Assembly: GCF_003339505.1 (NCBI RefSeq)
Contig: NZ_QPIW01000006.1
Location: forward strand, 124,001-188,000
Length of the DNA: 64,000 bases
From: Runella aurantiaca
Lineage (GTDB): Bacteria > Bacteroidota > Bacteroidia > Cytophagales > Spirosomataceae
Direction: 5' to 3'
Shown here: piece by piece, positions 53,454 through 61,930 of the stretch
Layout of the letters: the number at the start of each line of letters is the position of its first letter
Numbering within the stretch: position 1 is the first letter of the stretch
Notes under the pieces: model-generated
Databases searched by the model: none
Told to the model about the DNA's origin: nothing
What the model saw: only the letters and a program-made list of their open reading frames with translations
Position numbers and translations under genes: made by a program

Positions 53454-53668
53454 GCGTCTATTACTAGAAACAAACGCATCCCATGTAAGCATCTATAAAC
53501 CAACCTATTAACAAACAATGCTTTTAAGTTTTGTATTGTAATACAGAAGCATTTACATTGCAGATAAAACACTAAAACATGCGTCAATCAGCGAGTTGGC
53601 GGTAATTTTAGGTTAGACTGTTACAAAATTTTTCGCGGATAATTTGAATTTAATTTGAGAACAGAAAT

Positions 53669-54199
53669 ATGCAAGACTTATTTGACTACGCCCAAAAATC
53701 AGGAATTGAACTTAAAAATGTGGGGAGATGTCAGTTTTGTCACTCAAATGTATCCAAAGGTGTATTTGAATGTGAGGGCAATTTAAACCACCTAACTCAA
53801 ATTCTTGACTTTAATAATCCTATCTACTATGAAACACGGTTCTTAAGTGTTGATGCAATGGCTTTGCAGCATTGTGAATTGCACGGACCTTGGAACAATC
53901 ATATTCATTTAACAAGGTTATACTTAATTTTTGAGAAAAATATCAAATGGGATTATGCTAAGACGCCTTTATTGAGCAACATCATTAACGCTTATAAAAA
54001 AGATAAAACCGAATTTTTGACACCACCCCGATTCGGAGAGCGAGGACAATTAACCACTTTAGATTTGCTGAATGCATCAACGCCAGAAGAATGTATCAAT
54101 ATTGTAAAAAGCTGGGCGACTGAAGTTTACCATTCATTCAGTGAGCACCAAACCTTGATTTCTTCATTAGCAAACAGCTTTTTAAACAGATATGGTTGA
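53669..54199 (+). CDS. DUF5946-like hypothetical protein
   Basis: A 176-residue protein. The N-terminal part has a likely zinc knuckle, CQFCHSNVSKGVFEC (Cys near 21, 24, 35), and the central FLSVDAMALQHCELHGPWNNHIHLTRLYLIFE block (about 58-90) matches the VDAxAxQH...HLxRL signature of DUF5946. The C-terminus DLLNASTPEECINIVKSWATEVYHSFSEHQ is also typical. Cytoplasmic, function unknown. More AT-rich than the xylan genes upstream, which suggests an accessory region. Confidence 0.7.
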   Translation: MQDLFDYAQKSGIELKNVGRCQFCHSNVSKGVFECEGNLNHLTQILDFNNPIYYETRFLSVDAMALQHCELHGPWNNHIHLTRLYLIFEKNIKWDYAKTPLLSNIINAYKKDKTEFLTPPRFGERGQLTTLDLLNASTPEECINIVKSWATEVYHSFSEHQTLISSLANSFLNRYG

Positions 54200-54561
54200 T
54201 ATCGCTTAGCATATCGGCTACATAAAGCGAAAACTCAATTTGGATGAGACATATCAAAAGAATTACGCAAATTAAAAACTACCGCCACCATTGTATTGGC
54301 AATAGTCGGGCTGATAGTTGTAAACTCAACGGCATCGGCCGCCCGAATTTGTAATTCTATTGGGCATTTGTGCAAATGTTGGGCAGACGTTTTTCAAATT
54401 CTCCACCATCGCCAATACGTAAACCGTTAGAGGTCAGCTTAAAAGACCACAGTTATCTATGGAGCAGATGACATTTTTATATACTGCACTTGGGGTGATG
54501 GACAAAACCTACTTTATATTAAGTCTGTGGAGTCACAAGCTAAGGTGTAGAGGGCATATGG
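54200..54561. other. Gene-free gap, possible remnant
   Basis: No complete coding frame. On the minus strand a start-less frame of about 50 codons ending near 54237 reads IRAADAVEFTTISPTIANTMVAVVFNLR in part, but it has no recognisable relative. The base composition of the part 54290-54420 is more GC-rich than its flanks, as in decayed coding DNA. No hairpin or promoter is convincing. Confidence 0.35.
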
Positions 54562-54948
54562 CTAAACATCAAAATATTGTTTAAACTCAAAATCAAATTC
54601 TTCACATATAATATAAAAATCTGATTTACGAATGTCTCCTAAAGTTGTCAGGTTTTCTCCCCATGGAATGAAATCAAATATGTAGGTATTTTCTATTTTC
54701 AAAAAATTGCCACCTAAAACAACAACATAGTTGACTGACCCTTTTTCTTCATAAAATTTAAACTCTTTAATTTTAGTAAATCTAAATTTAACTATCTCAT
54801 ATACATTTTTATCTGTAAACTCTATATTTCGAGTTAAAGTAGTCATTTCAATTATCCTATTATTATAGTGTAGTTTGTATGATAGACATTCAATAATACT
54901 ATCACAAAAGTCCCCATATCTATTTTTCAATATTGTTAATTTTTCCAT
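54562..54948 (-). CDS. Hypothetical protein
   Basis: A 128-residue predicted cytoplasmic protein, rich in F, Y, I, E and K, encoded by strongly AT-rich DNA. Alternating hydrophobic patterns (YVVVLGGNFLKIENTYIFDFIPW, SDFYIICEEFDFEF) suggest a small alpha/beta fold. No motif recognised. The composition resembles immunity-type or horizontally acquired orphan genes, but no toxin partner is visible nearby. Coding status rests on frame length and absence of a better alternative. Confidence 0.55.
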   Translation of the reverse strand: MEKLTILKNRYGDFCDSIIECLSYKLHYNNRIIEMTTLTRNIEFTDKNVYEIVKFRFTKIKEFKFYEEKGSVNYVVVLGGNFLKIENTYIFDFIPWGENLTTLGDIRKSDFYIICEEFDFEFKQYFDV

Positions 54949-55000
54949 TTTTAAGCACTTTTTTGTCCGCCTATAAAAGGTTTTGGGCCAAACATCACAT

Positions 55001-55525
55001 CTAAAACTTATCGCTTCTAATGTCCATTTTGGAAGTAATTTTTTGAGGGACGTTGTTTACGGAAACGGGGAGATTAATCACAAACTCGCCAAGGTCAGGA
55101 GTCAAATAAGCATACCCATCCAATTTTTTGCCAACAAGTTGAGGGTCTGCCGGGATGGCCGAATCACATACTCCACTAAAATCAATACGATAACGGGTAG
55201 CTTCCTGTTTAGGCATTGGAGAGGTAAAAGTAGCCCTTATTTCATAATCGTTGCCGGGGTTGGGGTTGAGTCCTGCGCATTTACCAACGTAAACAAATTG
55301 AATAGTGAGGGTTTTCTCGTCCTTTTTTGTAATAAAAGCTTTAGAGATAATCATGTGACCTTCTTTGCAGGTGATGCGGGATGTAAAGTAGTCGATGGGC
55401 TTAGGGAAATACTCAAAATACCCGTTTAGAAGGGGTTTTAAGATTTCGGGATCAATCGTGGGTTGGTCTTCGCCTTTGCAGCCTAATACGAAAGTTAGAA
55501 GTGTTAAGTAAAGTACCTTTTTCAT
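55001..55525 (-). CDS. Hypothetical lipoprotein
   Basis: A 174-residue lipoprotein when started at the ATG at 55523-55525 (MKKVLYLTLLTFVLGCKGED; lipobox FVLGC, Cys 16). The longer frame back to 55621 would put 32 residues before the signal and is rejected. The mature part has four Cys (near 50, 82 and 121 besides the lipid Cys), which may form disulfides, and beta-rich segments. Function unknown. It is divergent from the TetR gene. Confidence 0.72.
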   Translation of the reverse strand: MKKVLYLTLLTFVLGCKGEDQPTIDPEILKPLLNGYFEYFPKPIDYFTSRITCKEGHMIISKAFITKKDEKTLTIQFVYVGKCAGLNPNPGNDYEIRATFTSPMPKQEATRYRIDFSGVCDSAIPADPQLVGKKLDGYAYLTPDLGEFVINLPVSVNNVPQKITSKMDIRSDKF

Positions 55526-55681
55526 GGCAAACCTAAAAGTTGTTTTGGCACTAAAATAAGCCTTTCTTTTGGCTGCTGAAAAAATAGTTATCAAGAGGTA
55601 TTCCGTTTCAGGAAGTAACAACCGTGAGTTATCTCTATTATACGCCGTTGCTGGTGTTCGACAATAAAACCCAAAAACAAA

Positions 55682-55712
55682 TTTGGAAAGCCCGATCCAA
55701 ACCTTACCTTTG
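55682..55712 (+). promoter_or_regulatory. Promoter of the TetR regulator gene
   Basis: TTTG (55682-55685), 19 bases, TACCTTTG (55705-55712): exact consensus in boxes and spacing. The 20-base operator starts immediately after the -7 box and covers the expected start site near 55719. The start codon is at 55739. Confidence 0.8.
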
Positions 55713-55732
55713 TAGAGTGATTAGTCAATCTA
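55713..55732. promoter_or_regulatory. TetR operator, copy 1
   Basis: TAGAGTGATTAGTCAATCTA, identical to 57000-57019. The core GATTAGTCAATC is an imperfect palindrome. Its position over the start site fits autorepression by the product of the next gene. Confidence 0.75.
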
Positions 55733-55738
55733 GTATAA

Positions 55739-56302
55739 ATGGATAAAAAAGAACAGATATTGGCGAGTGCATTGAAGCTCTTTGTGGAGTTTGGTTTTCA
55801 TGGTACGCCCACGAGCAAAATCGCTAAGGAAGCGGGGGTATCCAACGGAACCCTTTTTCATTATTTTGCCACCAAAGAAGACCTGATAAAAGAATTATAC
55901 ATCACCATCAAAAATGATTTAAACCAATTCTTATTTTCAAAGATTACTCCGGAGGATGGTGTCGAAGCCATCATAAAAAAAGTCTTTATCTATTTCATTT
56001 ACTGGGCTTTAGACAACAGAGAGAAGAACCATTACATCCAACAGGTACTTTTTTCACCGCATATTTTTCAAATCTCCGAATCGGTTTTGATGGAGCAATC
56101 CCAGAAACACATTCAGCTGATTGAAGAAGCAAAAGCCACCAAAATCATCAAAGAGTTACCCACTGATTTGATTTATACGTTGGCCAACAGCCACTTGATG
56201 GGCATCTACAATTACGTTGTCAACTTACCCCCCGACCAACAAAAACCCATCATCGAAAACGGCTTTGAAATGCTTTGGGATATGCTGACCGAACAAAAAT
56301 AA
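55739..56302 (+). CDS. TetR-family transcriptional repressor
   Basis: A 187-residue regulator. The N-terminal HTH (about 5-50) reads ILASALKLFVEFGFHGTPTSKIAKEAGVSNGTLFHYFATKEDLIKELY, a very typical TetR DNA-binding domain. The C-terminal ligand domain is helical. It is followed after two bases by the NAD-binding protein gene, so the two are co-transcribed. The repeated operator implies that it controls itself and the molybdenum hydroxylase operon at 57044. The inducer is unknown, perhaps an aldehyde or aromatic compound. Confidence 0.93.
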   Translation: MDKKEQILASALKLFVEFGFHGTPTSKIAKEAGVSNGTLFHYFATKEDLIKELYITIKNDLNQFLFSKITPEDGVEAIIKKVFIYFIYWALDNREKNHYIQQVLFSPHIFQISESVLMEQSQKHIQLIEEAKATKIIKELPTDLIYTLANSHLMGIYNYVVNLPPDQQKPIIENGFEMLWDMLTEQK

Positions 56303-56304
56303 CC

Positions 56305-56982
56305 ATGAAAGAAACCAAAAAAATAAGAGCCATTGTGACGGGTGCCACGGGCATGGTCGGCGAGGGTGTATTGCACGAATGTCTGCAAAGCCCTGAAATT
56401 GAAGAAGTTTTGATTATCAACCGCAAACCTTCTGGCTTCACGCATCCCAAATTAAAGGAAATCATTCACCAAGATTTTTTCGACGTCTCGCCCATCCAAG
56501 CCCAATTGAAAGGTTACGACGCTTGTTTTTTCTGTTTGGGCATTTCTTCCGTCGGGATGAAAGAGGAAGAATATACCAAAATGACCCACACGCTCACGAT
56601 GCACGTAGCCGAAACATTGAGCAAACTCAACCCTGACATGACATTTTGCTACGTATCAGGCTCAGGCACCGACAGCACCGAAAAAGGCCGCAGCATGTGG
56701 GCGCGGGTAAAAGGCAAAACTGAAAACGACTTGATGAAACTGCCTTTCAAGGCCGTGTATAACTTCCGTCCGGGATATATGCACGCTACACCGGGTTTGA
56801 AAAATACCCTTCCTGCTTACAAGTACGTCAGTTGGATGTATCCCTTCGCCCGTAAGGTATTTCCAAACTTTGTGAGTACGCTGGCCGAATTGGGTCAGGC
56901 CATGGTATACGTTGCCACCAAAGGCCATGAAAAGCACGTATTGGAAATCAAAGACTTTGTTCCTTTGACAAAAAAAGGATAA
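56305..56982 (+). CDS. NAD(P)-binding epimerase-like protein
   Basis: A 225-residue atypical SDR / NAD(P)H-binding protein. The N-terminus RAIVTGATGMVGEGVLHECLQ (about 7-27) supplies the G-x2-G-x2-G nucleotide motif. ACFFCLGISSVGMKEEEY near 73-90 and YVSGSGTDSTEKGRSMWARVKGKTE near 115-139 match the HTATIP2/epimerase-like family. I start at ATG 56305; an earlier in-frame ATG overlaps tetR. It forms an operon with the repressor. Substrate unknown. Confidence 0.85.
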   Translation: MKETKKIRAIVTGATGMVGEGVLHECLQSPEIEEVLIINRKPSGFTHPKLKEIIHQDFFDVSPIQAQLKGYDACFFCLGISSVGMKEEEYTKMTHTLTMHVAETLSKLNPDMTFCYVSGSGTDSTEKGRSMWARVKGKTENDLMKLPFKAVYNFRPGYMHATPGLKNTLPAYKYVSWMYPFARKVFPNFVSTLAELGQAMVYVATKGHEKHVLEIKDFVPLTKKG

Positions 56983-56999
56983 AAAATTTACCCTAAAAA

Positions 57000-57019
57000 T
57001 AGAGTGATTAGTCAATCTA
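57000..57019. promoter_or_regulatory. TetR operator, copy 2, in front of the molybdenum hydroxylase operon
   Basis: TAGAGTGATTAGTCAATCTA, identical to 55713-55732. A probable promoter TTTG (56964-56967), 21 bases, TACCCTAA (56989-56996) lies just upstream, so the operator again covers the start site. The -7 box here is poorer than that of tetR. Confidence 0.75.
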
Positions 57020-57043
57020 AAATCAATATTCAAACTAAACCAA

Positions 57044-57517
57044 ATGGAAATCAACTTTAATATCAATGGCAAAACGGCAAAGGTAGACGTAGACCCCGCC
57101 ATGCCCTTGCTTTGGGTAGTTCGGGATGAACTCAACCTCAAAGCCACAAAATTCGGCTGCGGGGCTGCACTTTGCGGTGCCTGCACGCTCCACATCGACG
57201 GCGAAGCCTATCGTTCATGTTCCATACCCGTAAGCTTTGCGGCAGGGAAAAAAGTAACGACGCTCGAAGGATTATCCGAAAGTGAGGATAAACTTCACCC
57301 TATTCAACAAGCATGGATGGAAGAAAACGTGCCCCAATGCGGCTATTGTCAGCCCGGGTTTATGATGGCGGCCGCAAATTTGCTGGAGAAAAACCCCAAC
57401 CCGACCGAAGAAGATATTAAAAACAATATCACCAACATTTGCCGTTGCGGTACGCAGCCCCGCATCATCAAAGCCATCAAAAGAGCCGCCCAACTTTCCC
57501 AAACCGTAACTGCATAA
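57044..57517 (+). CDS. (2Fe-2S) subunit of xanthine dehydrogenase-family oxidoreductase (IorA-like)
   Basis: A 157-residue iron-sulfur subunit. The plant-type [2Fe-2S] Cys are C39, C44, C47 and C59 ([13 protein letters not shown]...RSC). The second cluster uses C99, C102, C132 and C134 (QCGYCQPG and ICRCG). Together with the next gene it makes an isoquinoline-1-oxidoreductase or aldehyde-oxidase type enzyme without a separate FAD subunit, so electrons probably go to a cytochrome or quinone acceptor. Only 4 bases separate it from the large subunit. Confidence 0.95.
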   Translation: MEINFNINGKTAKVDVDPAMPLLWVVRDELNLKATKFGCGAALCGACTLHIDGEAYRSCSIPVSFAAGKKVTTLEGLSESEDKLHPIQQAWMEENVPQCGYCQPGFMMAAANLLEKNPNPTEEDIKNNITNICRCGTQPRIIKAIKRAAQLSQTVTA

Positions 57518-57521
57518 CGAC

Positions 57522-59696
57522 ATGGCTACTGAAGATAAAAAAACAAAAAAGAAGTTTTCGCGACGTAAATTTTTGCAACGCGGCGCCATTATTTTTGGCG
57601 GAACCGTCGTAGCGGTTATTGCGTCAAAGGGGCCTATTCGTCGTTTTTTGGCCCAAAAAGCGGAAAATATGGATTTCCCCCTGCTAGTTTCCACGCAAGA
57701 ACCTTCTTTCTGGTTTGAAGTATTGCCCGATAACACCATCCTCTACAAATCTACCAAGCTGGAAATGGGACAGGGGATTTTTACGGGATTAGCGATGTTG
57801 GCCGCCGAGGAGCTAGAAGTAGCGCTCGAACAAATCAAGGTTGTTCACGCCAATACGGCCAACGGCGTGGAAGATTCGCTGGGAACGGGCGGAAGCAATA
57901 CCACCTTGTCGTTGTTTAAGCCCATTCGAGAAGTAGCCGCTACCCTGCGCGAAATGCTCAAAGCCCAAGCCGCCAAGCAATGGGGCGTGCCCGTGGCAGG
58001 TATCAAAGTTGAAAATGGAATCATGACTTCGGGAAATCATAAAGCTACCTATTATGAAATTTCCACCTCCACCAAAGAATGGAAAACGCCCGAAACACCC
58101 GAATTAAAGCCTTCTTCGGCCTTTAAGTATGTAGGAAAAGACGTAAAACGCATTGACTTAAAACCAAAAGTGACGGGTAAACCCATTTTTGGCATCGACC
58201 AAACGTTCCCAGATATGTTGTATGCGGTGATGCTCCAATCTCCCTACATCGGCGGCAAGCTCAAAAAGCTGAACACCCAAGAAGCTGCAAAGGTCAACGG
58301 AGTGGTCAAAATCGTGGAGGACGGTGAGTTGGTGGCCGTCGTGGCCAAAAACCGATACGCCGCCGAGCTGGGATTACAAAAAATTGAAGCGGAATGGGAT
58401 GTTCCCAAAAAATGGCAACAGGCTGAATTTGAAGCACTCACGACCGTAGGACTCGGAACCGACGTGCGCATTCAAAGCGAAGGCTCGCCCGAATCGCTTT
58501 TGGAAGAAGCGCCCAACCAAGTATTCAAACAAGAATACCGCACGCCTTTGGCCACCCACGCCCACATGGAACCGCACGGCGCCGTGGCGCACGTTGAAAA
58601 AGACAAAGCCACGATGTATGTAGGTACGCAGGCGTCCACCCTTTTCAGAAGTGCCATCGCCAAAGCCATTGAGGCAGAAACGGAACAACTCAACATCGAA
58701 ACCACCTACGCCGGTGGAAGTTTTGGCAGAAGAATAGATTCAAAACATTCCGAAAAAGTGGCGCGCATTGCCAAGATTGTTGGCAAGCCAGTACATATAT
58801 TTAATACGCGAACGCAGGAGTTTCAGAATGCCATTTATCGTCCGCAAACGCACCACGTACTCGCTGCAAAAATTGGAGAAAATGGCACAATCGAAGCCAT
58901 CACCCACAGCCAAGCCACACCCGATCAGGTGCTTGGGGCAATTCCTGCCAATATCGGCTATACACTTTTAGGGGCCGATTTTGTGTCGGCGGGCCACGGT
59001 GCCAGTATTTTGTACAACATTGAGCATAAATCAGCCACGTTGTGGCAAAATAAACTGCCCGTTCATACTGGAATCTGGCGCAGTGTGGGGATGTTTCCCA
59101 ATACGTTTGCCATCGAAAGCTTTATCAACGAATTGGCCCATAAAACGGGCAAAGACCCGCTCAAAATGCGTTTGGAGTTGCTGGCAGGCAATGAACAAAT
59201 CAACCAACGTTACAAAAAAGTATTGGAAACGCTGGCCGAAAAGAGCGGGTGGAATCAACCCAAAGCGGCGGGGATTGGGCGCGGCATCGCCATCGGCAAC
59301 GACCGCAAGAGCATTGCGGCGGCGGTGATTGAAGTAGCGATAGTTGACAATCAAATTCAGGTAAAAAAGGTAACGCAGGTGCTTGACGCGGGCTTGGCCA
59401 TCAATCCTGAGGGGATTCGGATGCAGGTAGAAGGCGCCACCATGATGGGGATTACGGCCGCACTGTATGAAGGTTTATCTATCAAAGACGGACAAATAAC
59501 CGCGACCAATTTTCACGAATACCCCATGGCAAAACTTTCAGATACCCCTGAAATTGAGGTAATTATTCTGGAAGGACACACCGAACCTTACGGAGTAGGT
59601 GAGCCACCGCTTGCGCCAGTAGCGCCCGCGATTGCGGCAGCGGTTTTTGATTTAACGGGTAAAAACCTGAGAACATTACCGCTCAAATTGAGCTAA
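57522..59696 (+). CDS. Molybdopterin-binding subunit of xanthine dehydrogenase-family oxidoreductase (IorB-like)
   Basis: A 724-residue Moco hydroxylase subunit. The N-terminus KFSRRKFLQRGAIIFGGTVVAV is a twin-arginine signal, so the complex is probably exported folded. Family landmarks are KLEMGQGIFTGLAMLAAEEL near 79-98, a second domain from about 200 (GKPIFGIDQTFPDMLYAVML), YAGGSFGRRIDSKHSEKV near 398-415 and the C-terminal EPYGVGEPPLAPVAPAIAAAVFD near 687-709 with the essential Glu of the active site. Substrate may be an aldehyde or N-heterocycle. Regulated by the TetR operator upstream. Confidence 0.95.
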   Translation: MATEDKKTKKKFSRRKFLQRGAIIFGGTVVAVIASKGPIRRFLAQKAENMDFPLLVSTQEPSFWFEVLPDNTILYKSTKLEMGQGIFTGLAMLAAEELEVALEQIKVVHANTANGVEDSLGTGGSNTTLSLFKPIREVAATLREMLKAQAAKQWGVPVAGIKVENGIMTSGNHKATYYEISTSTKEWKTPETPELKPSSAFKYVGKDVKRIDLKPKVTGKPIFGIDQTFPDMLYAVMLQSPYIGGKLKKLNTQEAAKVNGVVKIVEDGELVAVVAKNRYAAELGLQKIEAEWDVPKKWQQAEFEALTTVGLGTDVRIQSEGSPESLLEEAPNQVFKQEYRTPLATHAHMEPHGAVAHVEKDKATMYVGTQASTLFRSAIAKAIEAETEQLNIETTYAGGSFGRRIDSKHSEKVARIAKIVGKPVHIFNTRTQEFQNAIYRPQTHHVLAAKIGENGTIEAITHSQATPDQVLGAIPANIGYTLLGADFVSAGHGASILYNIEHKSATLWQNKLPVHTGIWRSVGMFPNTFAIESFINELAHKTGKDPLKMRLELLAGNEQINQRYKKVLETLAEKSGWNQPKAAGIGRGIAIGNDRKSIAAAVIEVAIVDNQIQVKKVTQVLDAGLAINPEGIRMQVEGATMMGITAALYEGLSIKDGQITATNFHEYPMAKLSDTPEIEVIILEGHTEPYGVGEPPLAPVAPAIAAAVFDLTGKNLRTLPLKLS

Positions 59697-59703
59697 AATA
59701 AAT

Positions 59704-59739
59704 CGTCGTCGAGGTTTTGAGTTCAAGACCTCGACGACG
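59704..59739. terminator. Palindrome with TTTTGA centre between converging genes
   Basis: CGTCGTCGAGG (59704-59714) pairs with CCTCGACGACG (59729-59739). It is 7 bases after the large-subunit stop and 10 before the exonuclease stop. The T-run is weak, so it may be a repeat of the TTTTGAA palindrome family acting as a bidirectional terminator. Confidence 0.7.
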
Positions 59740-59749
59740 TTCGTTGCTT

Positions 59750-60481
59750 TTATTCAGCCCGTACAATCAGCTCGGGCTTTACGGTATCGTATTGATTGAG
59801 GCGAAGCCAAAGTTGCGCCAGCACCACAACGTCTTCTTTGCAGTAACGACGGATGCGGTCGAGGTCTTTTTCGGCGTAATAAACGCGGGTCACGTCTTCG
59901 CCGCTGATGTCTGACTTGCTGCTCGGAATGCCAAACAGTGCCGCCAATAAATCCAACTGTGCAAAGCTTTTATAATCGCCAAAACGCCACATATCCAGCG
60001 TGTCTTGATGAAGAATTTCCCACGGTTTTTTACCCGAAAGTTTTAAAGAGTCAGGAAGCGTAATTCCATTGACGAGCATTCGACGGCACAGAAAAGGAAA
60101 ATCAAATTCTTTGCCGTTGTGGGCACAAAGGACGAGTTGATTTTGGGGATATTTTTCAACCAACTCTTTAAATTCCAACAAAATCGCTTTCTCGTCGTCG
60201 CCCGCAATGGTTTTTACTTTAAAACGTGGCAGCTCATCGGAAGTGGTCCAATACAGCGCCCCCACCCCGATGCAGATGATTTTGCCGAATTCGGAATAAA
60301 TAGCCGCCCGACGGTAAAACAAATCAAAAGCCGAGACGTGTTCGTCATTGCGGATGTTGGCCGCCTTTCGTTGCCATTGTTCCTGCATTCGTTCGTCCAA
60401 CAAATCAAACGAAGCTTTGGCTGACACCGTTTCTAGGTCAATAAAAAGAATATTTTTGGCAACTCGGCGAAGTTCTTGCAT
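59750..60481 (-). CDS. Predicted 3'-5' exonuclease (PolB-like DEDD family)
   Basis: A 243-residue RNase-H-fold exonuclease. Catalytic acidic residues are visible in ILFIDLETV near 11-19 (D15, E17), in CAHNGKEFDFPFLCRRM near 127-143, and in YCKEDVVVLAQLW near 217-229. The layout matches the family described as related to the exonuclease domain of DNA polymerase B. Acts on DNA or RNA ends in the cytoplasm, exact role unknown. It is 14 bases downstream of def, so likely part of the ruvX-def transcript. Confidence 0.88.
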   Translation of the reverse strand: MQELRRVAKNILFIDLETVSAKASFDLLDERMQEQWQRKAANIRNDEHVSAFDLFYRRAAIYSEFGKIICIGVGALYWTTSDELPRFKVKTIAGDDEKAILLEFKELVEKYPQNQLVLCAHNGKEFDFPFLCRRMLVNGITLPDSLKLSGKKPWEILHQDTLDMWRFGDYKSFAQLDLLAALFGIPSSKSDISGEDVTRVYYAEKDLDRIRRYCKEDVVVLAQLWLRLNQYDTVKPELIVRAE

Positions 60482-60495
60482 CTCGCGTTTCGAGG

Positions 60496-61068
60496 TTATT
60501 TAGGAAATCTCATTTTGTAATCCACTTTGACGTTGCCCTTTGTAATGTCGGTGAGGCGTTTTTTTAGCATCTGTCGTTTGAGCATGGGCAAATAATCCGT
60601 AAACAGTTTGCCTTCCAAGTGGTCGTATTCATGCTGAATGATACGCGCCGCCATGCCTTCAAAGGTGTCTACGTGTTCGTTCCAATCAATATCTCGGTAT
60701 TTGATTTTAATAAATTCGGGACGATATACATCGGCTCTGATTCCTGGAATACTGAGGCATCCTTCTTCAAACGCCCATTCGTCACCCGTTTCTTCCAACA
60801 CCTGCGGATTAATAAATACTTTTTTAAACCCTTCCAAACTTGGGTCTTTGTCTTCCTCTTCTTCGTCTTCATTAAGAGGCGTACCATCTACCACAAACAA
60901 CCGGATACTTTGTCCGATTTGCGGAGCCGCCAAACCAATACCCGAAGAATCGTACATGGTTTGGTACATATTTTCTACCAACTCGGGCAGGTTGATTTCG
61001 TCTTTTTCAATGGGGCGAGCCACTTTTCGTAATACGGGGTCGCCATAAGCTACTATTGGAAAAATCAT
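60496..61068 (-). CDS. def: Peptide deformylase
   Basis: A 190-residue metal enzyme that removes the formyl group from nascent polypeptides. Motif 1 is GIGLAAPQIGQ (43-53), motif 2 EEGCLSIPG (101-109, metal ligand C104), motif 3 QHEYDHLEG (145-153, H146, E147, H150). A short acidic insertion (EDEEEEDKDP, near 67-76) lies between the first and second motifs. Middle gene of the ruvX-def-exonuclease group. Confidence 0.97.
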   Translation of the reverse strand: MIFPIVAYGDPVLRKVARPIEKDEINLPELVENMYQTMYDSSGIGLAAPQIGQSIRLFVVDGTPLNEDEEEEDKDPSLEGFKKVFINPQVLEETGDEWAFEEGCLSIPGIRADVYRPEFIKIKYRDIDWNEHVDTFEGMAARIIQHEYDHLEGKLFTDYLPMLKRQMLKKRLTDITKGNVKVDYKMRFPK

Positions 61069-61123
61069 TGTTAATCGTTGTCCTTTTTAATGGTTTATCG
61101 GGCAAAACACCCATGATACGATT

Positions 61124-61537
61124 TCATCGTTGGCTTTCAATAAACGATTGCAAAATAATGGTGGCACTGACTTTGTCAATATTACCTTTATTGCGTCGGT
61201 CACTTTTTTTAGACCCCATCGAAATCATGGTCTGTAACGCCATGCTGCTGGTAAAACGCTCGTCGTGTTCGTACACGGGGGTATCGGGAAACGCTTTTTT
61301 GAGTTGTTTGATGAAGCCCTTCACGTGCGGCGTATTGTTGGTGTCGGTATTTTCCAACGTGCGGGGCATCCCTACCACAAATACATCCACGGTTTCGTTG
61401 GCGGTATAACGTTTCAAAAAATCAATTAATTCAAATGAGCGTACCGTTTCCAAGGCCGTCGCAATAATCCGTAACGGGTCGGTAACTGCCAATCCAGTTC
61501 GTTTTGAGCCATAATCAATGGCAAGAATTCGCCCCAT
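61124..61537 (-). CDS. ruvX: Putative pre-16S rRNA nuclease / RuvX-type resolvase
   Basis: A 137-residue YqgF family protein. The N-terminus RILAIDYGSKRTGLAVTDP holds the first catalytic Asp. VDVFVVGMPRTLENTD near 50-65 and YEHDERFTSSMALQTM near 93-108 are the other family blocks, and IDKVSATIILQSFIESQ at the end carries the last Asp. In bacteria it trims the 5' end of 16S rRNA; a Holliday-junction role has been proposed. First gene of the minus-strand group, with def 55 bases downstream. Confidence 0.95.
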   Translation of the reverse strand: MGRILAIDYGSKRTGLAVTDPLRIIATALETVRSFELIDFLKRYTANETVDVFVVGMPRTLENTDTNNTPHVKGFIKQLKKAFPDTPVYEHDERFTSSMALQTMISMGSKKSDRRNKGNIDKVSATIILQSFIESQR

Positions 61538-61930
61538 TGGTTTGCTTTATTTAAGTAAATTACCCGTTTATTCTTTCTAAATACAAGCCGAGAATCACCT
61601 TTATATTTGCTCCTCTCTCAACACTCATGACAGGGTAAATTGACAATTAAATCACAAATATAGCAGAAAAATCGTCAGCCTTTGGCGTAATTGGTTCATA
61701 AAAGGCTTTCCGACAAATGACAATTTGACAGTTAAAGCCCCCTCGCATCATTATTTTATATCTTGAGTAAGTCCAAACTTTTGCTTGTTAAATATTGTTA
61801 AAAAGAAGAAATTTGGATACCGATTTTTTTGCCCGAGACGTTATGTTCGTGCATTTTTGAAGTGTGAATTGCAAAAACAGAAGAATCTAAAAACAAATAG
61901 TAATTAAAACCAAAACCAAAATAAAAAGTC
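61538..61930. other. Divergent gap between ruvX and the Deg protease gene
   Basis: About 390 AT-rich bases. A TATGTTCG box (61843-61850) is close to the -7 consensus but has no TTTG at proper spacing. No hairpin or reading frame of interest. Confidence 0.4.
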
